From contig NZ_KK073875.1 in the NCBI RefSeq assembly GCF_000585395.1, forward strand, positions 5,887,631-5,951,630: a stretch of DNA of 64,000 bases. Reading direction: 5' to 3'. The stretch is from Saccharibacillus sacchari DSM 19268 (lineage in GTDB: Bacteria; Bacillota; Bacilli; Paenibacillales; Paenibacillaceae). How positions within the stretch are numbered: the first letter of the stretch is position 1; the number at the start of each line of letters is the position of its first letter. Of this stretch, positions 33,040-40,794 are shown one piece after another. The position numbers and the translations under genes are program-made. The notes beneath the pieces were generated by a model. It was given only the letters and a program-made list of their open reading frames with translations. It was not told the origin of the DNA and did no database searches.

Positions 33040-34671
33040 TTATACTTGTACCGCGTACATACGATTGCGAAGCTCTTTCACTTCTTCGCTCTCCAGGTAC
33101 TCGTCATACGTCATTACGCGATCGATCACGCCATTCGGCGTAATTTCGACGATGCGGTTCGCGATCGTTTGAATGAACTGATGGTCATGGGAAACGAACA
33201 GCAGCGTGCCGTCGAAATCGATCAGGCCGTTGTTCAGCGCCGTGATGGACTCCAGATCCAAGTGGTTGGTCGGTTCGTCCATGATGAGCGCGTTAGCGCC
33301 GTTCAGCATCATTTTAGCCAACATGCAGCGAACTTTCTCGCCGCCGGACAGAACGCTGGCTTTTTTCAGGCCTTCTTCGCCCGCAAAGAGCATGCGTCCA
33401 AGGAACCCGCGCAGGAACGTCTCGTCCTGATCGTTGGAATACTGACGCAACCATTCTACCAGGTTCAGATCCACGCCGTCGAAGTATTCGGAGTTGTCTT
33501 TCGGGAAATACGCTTGGGTCGTCGTTACGCCCCATGTGTATTCGCCGCCGTCCGCTTCCTGCTCGCCCATAACGATATCGAACAGCGTCGACTTCGGCAG
33601 GCCATGAGGACCAACGAAAGCAATCTTGTCGCCTTTGTTAACGACCAGATTGAAGTTATCCAATACTTTTTCGCCTTCGATCGACTTGCTCAGGTTTTCG
33701 ACGGTCAGCAATTGCTTGCCTGCCTCGCGCTCCGGCTTGAAGTTGATGAACGGGTATTTGCGGTTCGAAGGACGGATATCGTCCAGCGAGATCTTTTCGA
33801 GCTGCTTTTTACGCGACGTCGCTTGCTTCGATTTCGAAGCATTCGCGGAGAAGCGTTGAATGAACGCTTGCAGTTCTTTGATCTTTTCTTCTTTTTTCTT
33901 GTTCTGGTCGCGAACGAGACGCAATGCCAGTTGGCTGGACTCGTACCAGAAGTCGTAGTTGCCGACATATAGCTGAATCTTGCCGAAGTCGATGTCCGCG
34001 ATATGCGTGCAGACTTTGTTCAGGAAGTGACGGTCGTGAGATACGACGATGACGGTGCCTTCGTAGCCCATCAGGAAGTTCTCCAGCCAGTTGATCGATT
34101 CGATGTCCAAGTGGTTGGTAGGTTCGTCCAGCAGCAGGATCTGCGGATTGCCGAACAACGCTTGAGCCAACAGGACGCGGACTTTCTCGTTGCCGCTCAG
34201 CTCGTCCATTTTCTTGTCGTGCATATCGCGTACGATACCCAGACCGATCAGCAGCGCGGCAGCATCGGATTCGGCATCCCAGCCGTTCAATTCCGCAAAG
34301 TCGCCTTCGAGTTCGCCGGCACGGATGCCGTCGGCTTCGGAAAAGTCGCTTTTCGCATACAGCGCGTCTTTTTCCTTCATGATCGAATACAGACGGCTGT
34401 GACCCATAATTACGGTCTCCAGCACTTGATATTCATCGTATTCGAAGTGGTTCTGTTTCAGTACGGCCAGGCGTTCGCCCGGCGTGATCGACACTTCGCC
34501 TTGGTTGGCTTCGATTTCTCCGGAAAGAATCTTGAGGAAGGTCGATTTACCTGCGCCGTTGGCTCCGATCAAGCCATAACAGTTGCCCGGGTTGAATTGA
34601 ATGTTGACGTCTTCGAAAAGTGGTCGCTTGCCGTAGCGAAGCGTAACGCCGCTTGTGCTAATCATGTGCAT
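33040..34671 (-). CDS. ABC-F family ATPase, YkpA/YbiT-like
   Basis: A protein of about 543 residues with two ABC domains and no membrane part, the layout of ribosome-associated ABC-F proteins. Domain 1 has Walker A GANGAGKST (near 37), signature LSGNEKVRV (Gly to Asn) and Walker B ILLLDEPTNHLD. The linker (about 245-300) is rich in Lys/Glu. Domain 2 has a strongly altered P-loop, GPHGLPKST (near 354), but a normal LSGGEKVR signature and LIMDEPTNHLD. Altered P-loops in domain 2 occur in Firmicutes YkpA-type proteins. The start is taken at ATG 34671, with AAAGG 6 nt upstream; ATG 34677 is possible. Confidence 0.88.
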   Translation of the reverse strand: MHMISTSGVTLRYGKRPLFEDVNIQFNPGNCYGLIGANGAGKSTFLKILSGEIEANQGEVSITPGERLAVLKQNHFEYDEYQVLETVIMGHSRLYSIMKEKDALYAKSDFSEADGIRAGELEGDFAELNGWDAESDAAALLIGLGIVRDMHDKKMDELSGNEKVRVLLAQALFGNPQILLLDEPTNHLDIESINWLENFLMGYEGTVIVVSHDRHFLNKVCTHIADIDFGKIQLYVGNYDFWYESSQLALRLVRDQNKKKEEKIKELQAFIQRFSANASKSKQATSRKKQLEKISLDDIRPSNRKYPFINFKPEREAGKQLLTVENLSKSIEGEKVLDNFNLVVNKGDKIAFVGPHGLPKSTLFDIVMGEQEADGGEYTWGVTTTQAYFPKDNSEYFDGVDLNLVEWLRQYSNDQDETFLRGFLGRMLFAGEEGLKKASVLSGGEKVRCMLAKMMLNGANALIMDEPTNHLDLESITALNNGLIDFDGTLLFVSHDHQFIQTIANRIVEITPNGVIDRVMTYDEYLESEEVKELRNRMYAVQV

Positions 34672-34853
34672 TCCCATCCTTTATTATAAACTTTTTGCTT
34701 AACGCCGATTACGCGCCGCAAAACCTGGTTCTTCTTGAAAGTCTGATGTTCTTTTCAAAAGCTTATTATAGCATAAAACGGGCATCTGTAAGGCGTTCTC
34801 TGACGGTTTTCCGGTAAAAATTCGTTCATCACGAACGTTAGCGCCAAAATCCG

Positions 34854-34878
34854 CCCCGGCATATACCAAGGCGGATCA
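34854..34878 (-). terminator. hairpin downstream of the metallo-hydrolase gene
   Basis: ATCCGCC and GGCGGAT pair across about 12 nt. The following T-run is short (TTT), so termination strength is uncertain. Confidence 0.4.
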
Positions 34879-34906
34879 TTTCGGCTTATTCAGTAACTTA
34901 CAGCGA

Positions 34907-36013
34907 CTAGGATTCGATAACCTTCTGCTGCGCGTGGACAATCATCGTCTCGCCGTGGATCATCAGCTTGATGCAATCCCTGGATGTTCCGGTGCGCAGC
35001 CGCTCAGCTTCCAGACGCGCCAATGCTTCTTCGGCGGTGTCGTCGGAAAGCTTGAACGTCCCGTAATGCATCGGAATCATGATCTCGGCACCGACGTCGC
35101 GAAACGCTTGCAGCGCTTGCTCCGGATTCATGTGCTGCGGCCCCATAAACCACTCAGGCTCGTACGCACCGATCGGCATTAATGTGATATGCACGCGGAA
35201 ACGCTCGCCGATCTCTCGAAATCCCGCGAAATAACCACTGTCTCCGGCAAAATAAACCGTCGGCGGAAGCGGATCTCCGTCCGAGGATACATTGGCGTTC
35301 AACGAGTCATTCCAACGCCCGCATTTGGCCTTGTCCGCAGATTCGATTGACGAGGGGTCTGCATGGCGTTCATACGTCAGGTTGTCGCTTTCTCCTACGA
35401 CGGTTGCCGCCGTTTCCTTCACGGCATCGACGGGCTCAAGCACAAATCCGCCCCAATGCGACGTATTCGCGTCAAACAAAGTCCGACGCGTCCAATGCTG
35501 GGTCGGCACGAAAGTGATTCTCACGCCTTCGACCACGATTTCCTCCCACCAAGACAACTCGATGCATCGGGTAACCTGCTTGCGGGCCAGCTTTTTTTTC
35601 AGACCGACCGGCACAATGATTTGCGTCTTGGGACTTTGCAGTTTGCGAATCGAAGCGATGTGCATATGATCGTAATGGGAGTGCGAAATCAGAATCAGAT
35701 CAATCGGCGGTACTTTTTCGATCGGAATCCCCGGCTCGGTCAACCGCTTGCCGATTCCCATCCGCTTGGCCCAGATCGGATCCGTCAAAATGTTCAGCCC
35801 GGCATATTGAATTAAAAAGGTTGAGTGCCCCACCCAGGTGATGGTCACATCGTCGCGATTATCCGTCAGGTAATCCAACTTAGCCGGCTGACTTGGAATA
35901 ATATAAGAATAATCGCGCTTCTTCCGTCTGCGATGCAGATGCCGATCGCGATGTTCTTTGAGCGTTTTCCCCATCGGGGTATTGTTTGCGTTCAAGTATT
36001 TGACCTTGGGCAT
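34907..36013 (-). CDS. MBL-fold metallo-hydrolase of the UlaG/NAPE-PLD-like group
   Basis: A protein of 368 residues. WVGHSTFLIQYAGLNILTDPIW opens the fold; the zinc motif is SHSHYDHMH (near 109-117); later ligands lie in FVPTQHW, FAGDSGYF and IPMHYGTF. This pattern matches lactonase-like UlaG and the phospholipase-D-like NAPE-PLD group. Residues about 200-245 (DAVKETAATVVGES and following) look like an extra insertion between core elements. The very basic N-terminus (HRDRHLHRRRKKRD) may be disordered. The substrate is unknown. Confidence 0.83.
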   Translation of the reverse strand: MPKVKYLNANNTPMGKTLKEHRDRHLHRRRKKRDYSYIIPSQPAKLDYLTDNRDDVTITWVGHSTFLIQYAGLNILTDPIWAKRMGIGKRLTEPGIPIEKVPPIDLILISHSHYDHMHIASIRKLQSPKTQIIVPVGLKKKLARKQVTRCIELSWWEEIVVEGVRITFVPTQHWTRRTLFDANTSHWGGFVLEPVDAVKETAATVVGESDNLTYERHADPSSIESADKAKCGRWNDSLNANVSSDGDPLPPTVYFAGDSGYFAGFREIGERFRVHITLMPIGAYEPEWFMGPQHMNPEQALQAFRDVGAEIMIPMHYGTFKLSDDTAEEALARLEAERLRTGTSRDCIKLMIHGETMIVHAQQKVIES

Positions 36014-36117
36014 ATCCGTTCCTCCTTCTCAAGACTGCCTCTCTATCCCATTACCCTCTCTTTCCTTATATCGACTAAGAAAGCGTAATTTTTTTGTAGA
36101 CCTGTCTGCTCGCTATT

Positions 36118-36146
36118 GTGACATTTATTATTGCAGCGTGTAAAAT
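36118..36146 (+). promoter_or_regulatory. sigma-A promoter of the CvfC-like gene
   Basis: GTGACA (36118-36123), 17 nt, TAAAAT (36141-36146), about 75 bp before the start codon. Confidence 0.55.
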
Positions 36147-36220
36147 AGAATAGAACCTTGTCAACACTAGGCGAACGTAAACCTCTGATTGAGTTGACAA
36201 AAGAGTCCAAGGAGGTCTGA

Positions 36221-37375
36221 TTGCCCATGAAAATTAAATTGATCGAACCTACCCCTAGCCCAAACACGATGAAACTTCATCTGGACGAAACGCTGGAAGC
36301 GGGTATCCGAAAAACATACACGCTTGAAAATGAACGTTCCGCACCGCCGATCGTCGCGCGGCTGCTGCATATCGAAGGCGTGAAAAGCGTCTTCCACACG
36401 GCTGACTTTATGGCGATCGACCGCAAAGGCGGCGCCGATTGGCCCGCGATCCTTTCCGGCGTGCAGGAAGTATTCGGCACGCGCTTCGAGCAGCCGATCG
36501 ATTCGGACATCGAAGATGCGGCCGGACACTTCGGCGAAGCTCAGGTTTTCGTCCAATTTTTCCGCGGCATTCCGATGCAAATTCGAGTCAAATCCGGTTT
36601 GCAGGAGGAACGGATCGGCCTTGCGAAGCGCTTCGTCGATGCGGTAACCGAAGTCGCAAGCGCCACGATGATCAAAGAGCGCAAATTGACCGACTACGGC
36701 GTGCGCTACGGCGACCTGCCGGACATCGCCCGCGAAGTAGAACAAGAACTCGAAGCCGCTTTCCCGCAGGAACGCCTCGAGCGCGTCATCAAGCAGGCGA
36801 TCGCCCACGGAGCCAAAGCCGAGGAATTTGTGGAACAACGTCGCGAATGGTCGCAAGCCGAGATTGAGGAAACGTTGAAAAACGAAGACTGGCGCCGTCG
36901 CTACTCCGCACTGGAAGCGATGGAAGTCAGCATGGAGAACCTCCCGTTGATCGAACAAGCATTGAACGACGATAAAATGCAAATTCGCCGCCTTGCCGTC
37001 GTGTATCTCGGCGACCTGAAAACTCCGGAAGCGATGCAGTTGCTGTTCCGCGCCATGAAGGACGGTTCTCCGGCCGTGCGCCGCACCGCGGGCGATACGT
37101 TGTCGGACATCGGAGACGATTCCGCTACGCAAGTCATGCTGGAGTCATTGACCGACGGCAGCAAAATCGTGCGTTGGCGCGCTGCCCGCTTCTTGTACGA
37201 AGTCGGAACCGACGCGGCACGGGACGCTTTGGAGCAAGCCTCCAACGATCCCGAGTTCGAGGTCGGGCTTCAGGCACGCATGGCTTTGGAGCGGATCGAT
37301 TCCGGCGAGGAAGCCGCAGGCACGATCTGGCAGCAGATGGCGAAAAGCCGTCAAAAACCGATCGAGTCTGTTTAA
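36221..37375 (+). CDS. conserved virulence factor C family protein (YpgR-like)
   Basis: A protein of about 384 residues. The first 90 residues (LIEPTPSPNTMKLHLDETL and VKSVFHTADFMAIDRK) form an Nfu/NifU-N-like domain. The second half (about 220-370) consists of HEAT-like repeats (for example QIRRLAVVYLGDLKTPEAMQLLFRAMKD). This combination matches CvfC of Staphylococcus and YpgR of Bacillus; the molecular role is unclear. Either TTG at 36221 (AAGGAGG 5 nt upstream) or ATG at 36227 (11 nt) could be the start. A hairpin with T-run (37485-37508) lies downstream. Confidence 0.85.
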   Translation: MPMKIKLIEPTPSPNTMKLHLDETLEAGIRKTYTLENERSAPPIVARLLHIEGVKSVFHTADFMAIDRKGGADWPAILSGVQEVFGTRFEQPIDSDIEDAAGHFGEAQVFVQFFRGIPMQIRVKSGLQEERIGLAKRFVDAVTEVASATMIKERKLTDYGVRYGDLPDIAREVEQELEAAFPQERLERVIKQAIAHGAKAEEFVEQRREWSQAEIEETLKNEDWRRRYSALEAMEVSMENLPLIEQALNDDKMQIRRLAVVYLGDLKTPEAMQLLFRAMKDGSPAVRRTAGDTLSDIGDDSATQVMLESLTDGSKIVRWRAARFLYEVGTDAARDALEQASNDPEFEVGLQARMALERIDSGEEAAGTIWQQMAKSRQKPIESV

Positions 37376-37442
37376 GAAGGACAATAAATTCCTGGTTTCC
37401 CTTAAATCATGCGCAGCTGTCAAAGGATTGTGCGAAATAGGG

Positions 37443-37471
37443 TTGCTCCATCATGGACAATCCCGTATACT
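37443..37471 (+). promoter_or_regulatory. sigma-A promoter of the riboswitch-lysP unit
   Basis: TTGCTC (37443-37448), 17 nt, TATACT (37466-37471), about 84 bp before the aptamer. A hairpin GCCCTGC/GCAGGGC with T-run (37485-37508) would lie at the very 5' end of this transcript; alternatively that hairpin is the cvfC terminator and the true promoter lies after it. Confidence 0.5.
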
Positions 37472-37484
37472 GTGAAAGTTGTTC

Positions 37485-37508
37485 GCCCTGCGGATCGCAG
37501 GGCTTTTT
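37485..37508 (+). terminator. hairpin with T-run after the CvfC-like gene
   Basis: GCCCTGC (37485-37491) and GCAGGGC (37497-37503) are followed by TTTTTCCC. It is either the terminator of the upstream gene or a 5' stabilising hairpin of the lysP transcript. Confidence 0.6.
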
Positions 37509-37554
37509 CCCTTTAACCGAATAGTTTTCCCCTCATCGCACCGAGATCGAACTG

Positions 37555-37805
37555 GTGATGAGGTAGAGGTTGCGGTGGCGATCAGTACACCGGAGGAGGC
37601 GCAGCAGAGCGCCGATGATCCCGGCCGGAAAGGCGCACCCGCCGAAGCACGGCGTTCTCTGAACTGAACCCCGTGCTGGGACCGTCTCCGAAAGGAACGG
37701 AACTGTCACCTGCCGTAAGGCGGGTGTTGAGCTATCTTCACGAAACGAAGCGCGTTTGCGATGCGGAATTTGCCATGCCGGCGGACCCGCGTCTGTCGGC
37801 TTTTT
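37555..37805 (+). ncRNA. lysine riboswitch (L box) with terminator
   Basis: The aptamer spans about 37555-37741. P1 is formed by GTGATGAGGTAG (37556-37566 region) and CTATCTTCAC (37732-37741). Conserved L-box segments in order are AGGTAGAGGTTGC, GATCAGTA, GGAAAGGCGCACCCGCCGAAG, GTGCTGGGACC and CTGTCACCTGCCGTAAGGCGGG. The expression platform ends in a terminator, GCCGGCGGAC-CCGC-GTCTGTCGGC plus TTTTT (37777-37805). Lysine binding should favour termination. The downstream gene is a lysine permease, as expected for this class. Confidence 0.9.
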
Positions 37806-37858
37806 GCCGTAGCCTTCTTTTCGTGATAACCAAACCACACGAGGAGAGTTGAATCATC

Positions 37859-39328
37859 ATGAAAGCTTCACCGCAAAAAGTACCGCGCACGACCGAATTG
37901 AAAAAAGGCCTACAGGCCCGACATATGACCATGATCGCCCTCGGCGGCGCGATCGGCACCGGATTGTTCCTTGCCAGCGGCGGCGCGATCTCAAGCGCAG
38001 GCCCTGGCGGGGCACTGCTCGCTTATGCCGCAGTCGGCATCATGGTGTACTTCCTGATGACCAGCCTCGGCGAACTGGCGACCCATTCGCCGGAACCCGG
38101 ATCATTCAGCGCCTATGCCGGACGCTATGTCGATCCGGCTTTCGGCTTCGCTATGGGCTGGAACTATTGGTACAACTGGGCCGTTACCATTGCGGCGGAA
38201 CTCGCGGCTGCAACGCTGATTATCAAATACTGGTTCCCGGACAGTTCTTCGTTTCTATGGAGCGTATTGTTCCTGGCGATCCTGTTCCTGCTGAACGCGC
38301 TGTCCGTACGGGCTTACGGCGAAGCCGAATATTGGTTCGCCCTCATTAAAATCATCACCGTTATCGTCTTCCTGGTGATCGGCGTGGCCATGATTTTCGG
38401 CGTTATGGGCGGCGAAGCGGTCGGATTCAGCAACTTCACCGTCGCTTCCGCTCCTTTTAACGGCGGATTCTTCGCCTTCCTGGGCGTATTCATGGCCGCC
38501 GGCTTCTCGTTCCAGGGTACCGAGTTAATCGGCGTAGCGGCGGGCGAAAGCGAAAACCCGAAGCGCAATGTGCCTCGCGCGATCAAACAGGTATTCTGGC
38601 GCATCCTGATCTTTTATATCCTCGCGATCTTCGTCATCGGCCTGCTGATTCCGTATACCGATCCGAATCTGCTGAGCAGCGATCTGGATCAAATCGGAAC
38701 GAGTCCGTTCACCTTGGTGTTCGAACGCGCCGGCTTTGCTTTCGCGGCAGCCGTCATGAACGCGATCATCCTGACTTCCGTCCTTTCCGCAGGCAACTCC
38801 GGCATGTACGCCTCGACCCGGATGCTGTACGCGCTGGCCGTCGAAGGCAAAGCGCCGAAATTCCTTGCCAAACTGACCCGCGGCGGCGTGCCGATCAACG
38901 CGCTGATCGTAACGGCGGCCGTCGGCATGCTGGCGTTCCTGGCTTCCTTCTTCGGCGATGGCGTCGTGTATACGTGGCTGCTGAACACTTCCGGCATGTG
39001 CGGCTTTATCACCTGGGTCGGCATCGCGATCAGCCATTACCGTTTCCGCCGCGCTTTTATCAAACAAGGACACAGCCTCGACGAATTGCCGTACCGCGCG
39101 CGCTGGTTCCCGTTCGGACCGTTGTTCGCTTTCGTGCTCTGTCTGTTCGTCATCGTCGGTCAAAGCTTGTCCACGATTGAAAACGGCACGGTCGACTGGA
39201 TGGGCTTGATCGCGACGTACCTGAGCGTTCCGCTATTCTTGATTCTGTGGTTCGGCTACAAACGAGCGAAAGGTACCAAAGTCGTCCCACTGGACCAATG
39301 CGATGTCAGCGGTCGTGACGATCTGTAA
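37859..39328 (+). CDS. lysP: lysine-specific amino acid permease
   Basis: A protein of 489 residues of the amino acid/polyamine/organocation family with twelve predicted membrane helices. LKKGLQARHMTMIALGGAIGTGLFLASG (16-43) is the family signature in TM1, and GRYVDPAFGFAMGWNYWYNW in TM3-TM4 is typical of LysP-type permeases. GQSFQGTE-like residues appear as GFSFQGTELIGVAAGES. The lysine riboswitch directly upstream strongly supports lysine as substrate. It imports lysine with protons and should be repressed when lysine is plentiful. GAGGAGAG lies about 12 nt before the ATG. Confidence 0.93.
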   Translation: MKASPQKVPRTTELKKGLQARHMTMIALGGAIGTGLFLASGGAISSAGPGGALLAYAAVGIMVYFLMTSLGELATHSPEPGSFSAYAGRYVDPAFGFAMGWNYWYNWAVTIAAELAAATLIIKYWFPDSSSFLWSVLFLAILFLLNALSVRAYGEAEYWFALIKIITVIVFLVIGVAMIFGVMGGEAVGFSNFTVASAPFNGGFFAFLGVFMAAGFSFQGTELIGVAAGESENPKRNVPRAIKQVFWRILIFYILAIFVIGLLIPYTDPNLLSSDLDQIGTSPFTLVFERAGFAFAAAVMNAIILTSVLSAGNSGMYASTRMLYALAVEGKAPKFLAKLTRGGVPINALIVTAAVGMLAFLASFFGDGVVYTWLLNTSGMCGFITWVGIAISHYRFRRAFIKQGHSLDELPYRARWFPFGPLFAFVLCLFVIVGQSLSTIENGTVDWMGLIATYLSVPLFLILWFGYKRAKGTKVVPLDQCDVSGRDDL

Positions 39329-39353
39329 TCTTACTGTCCTTCTAACATTGCGC

Positions 39354-39398
39354 AAAAAGAGCCTTCGGTTCCGGATTTCCGGCCAAGGCTCTTTTTTT
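39354..39398. terminator. bidirectional terminator between lysP and the transglutaminase-like gene
   Basis: AAAAAGAGCCTT (39354-39365) and AAGGCTCTTTTT (about 39384-39396) form the stem, with an inner TCCGGA/TTCCGG pair and T-runs on both strands. Confidence 0.8.
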
Positions 39399-39416
39399 CA
39401 AACAAGGCGATTTCGA

Positions 39417-40538
39417 TTATTTCCAATATAGCGTAACTTGCCAGTTGTTCGATCCGCTGAGCGATTTGCTCGTATACCCGATCGGCGATACTCCGTAGCC
39501 ATACAGCGTCAACAAATCGTTTTTCAACTTCGTCTTCGTTCCTTGATAGCGGAAAGTCAGGCTGCTTTGTCCGTCTTGAGCCGCTTCCTGCACGATCTTC
39601 TGCAAGATAGCCGCCGTCGACACCACGCTGCTGGAAGATCCCGTATAGCCCAGCGTCGCACGCAGTTCTTTTGCACCGGTTACCCCTTTGGCGATCAGCA
39701 GATCCAATGTTTCGTTGTAGGGAGTCACGGCTTTGGGATAATTCGCTGTTTTCCACGTATGATCCTGCTTCAACTGCGTATCGGTAACGAGGTAATACGA
39801 GGTCGAGACGCGATCGCCGCGATCCGGTACCGGGTCATCCCAAGTCGTATCGATCTGATACCATTTGCCGTCCAGCTTCACCATGTTCCAGGCATGCGCT
39901 TCATCTCCGACATAGCCTTCAACGATGTTCGACTCGAACCCCGCCTGGGTCAGCATGTCGTACGTGAGCAGCGCGTATCCCTGACACACGGTGCTTCCCG
40001 TCTTGAGTCCTTCGTACGCCGTGAATTTGGAAAGCGTCGTATCGTATTTAAGCGTGCGCACGACCCAATCGTGAATCGCTTTGACCTTCAAATGATCGTT
40101 CATATCGTCCGTGACGATCTCTTTGAGCGCGGCCGCGACTTGTTTGTGCACATAAGCGCTTTGCTCCGCCGTCTCGCGATACGTCAGTTTGACCTCGGCC
40201 GCAGCCGAAGAGTTGTTGCCGCGAAGCGAATAGGCATAGCCTTTCATCGTGTAGTGAATATAAGGATCTTGAGCAATCGCCTCGTCCAACGCGGGTTCGA
40301 TCGCTTTTTTGAGTTCATTAATGCCGCCCGCATAGGTTAGCTTCACGCTATCCTTATGAGCCGACAATGCTTCGAACAATTGCGCTTGCAATTGCTTCTG
40401 CGCCTGAGTTTGCGATACGGTTGCCGCGCTGACCGTAGGCGTGAGCGCCAGCGGCTGGAACCCTCCGAGCGTCCCCCCCGCCACCAGTGCGAGAGCGGTG
40501 CTCATCTTCAATAGCTGCCTTTTTGCGTTTCCCTTCAT
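39417..40538 (-). CDS. secreted transglutaminase-like protein
   Basis: A protein of 373 residues with a signal peptide (KMSTALALVAGGTLGGFQPLAL to VSAATVS, cleavage near 39). A transglutaminase-like papain-fold domain spans about 150-235 with Cys in TGSTVCQGYALLTYDML, His in DEAHAWNMVKLDGKWYQID and Asp in DTTWDDP, so the triad is complete. Such bacterial domains act mainly as cysteine peptidases or cross-linkers in the wall. The C-terminal 100 residues have no recognised domain. It stands alone. Confidence 0.85.
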   Translation of the reverse strand: MKGNAKRQLLKMSTALALVAGGTLGGFQPLALTPTVSAATVSQTQAQKQLQAQLFEALSAHKDSVKLTYAGGINELKKAIEPALDEAIAQDPYIHYTMKGYAYSLRGNNSSAAAEVKLTYRETAEQSAYVHKQVAAALKEIVTDDMNDHLKVKAIHDWVVRTLKYDTTLSKFTAYEGLKTGSTVCQGYALLTYDMLTQAGFESNIVEGYVGDEAHAWNMVKLDGKWYQIDTTWDDPVPDRGDRVSTSYYLVTDTQLKQDHTWKTANYPKAVTPYNETLDLLIAKGVTGAKELRATLGYTGSSSSVVSTAAILQKIVQEAAQDGQSSLTFRYQGTKTKLKNDLLTLYGYGVSPIGYTSKSLSGSNNWQVTLYWK

Positions 40539-40723
40539 GTGCCTGCATTCTCCCCTTCATTGACGAAAGTTTCTATTTCCTTTATCGGCATCCGGACCGG
40601 AGAACTGTAACGGATCAGCGAACGGATTTACAAAAGATCAAAAAAAGCCCCTCTATTTATTATGAACGTCTTCCGTCAAAAAGCAACTTCCCCGCCTCTC
40701 CCCTTCAATCCTGCATGGACACG

Positions 40724-40765
40724 GCAAAAAGCCGATCTCCCCGTATCGGGAAATCGGCTTTTTGC
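40724..40765 (-). terminator. terminator of xylB
   Basis: GCAAAAAGCCGAT (40724-40736) and its complement ATCGGCTTTTTGC (40753-40765) enclose TCCC/GGGA, giving T-runs on both strands. It lies 30 bp after xylB. Confidence 0.8.
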
Positions 40766-40794
40766 ATCGAATCAAGTATGCAGAAACTTGTTTC

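Larger units (their letters stand above)
37376..37858 (+). other. long leader region of the lysine permease gene
   Basis: The 480-bp gap contains a sigma-A promoter, an early hairpin, a lysine riboswitch with its terminator, and the ribosome site of lysP. No protein gene is expected. Confidence 0.7.
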
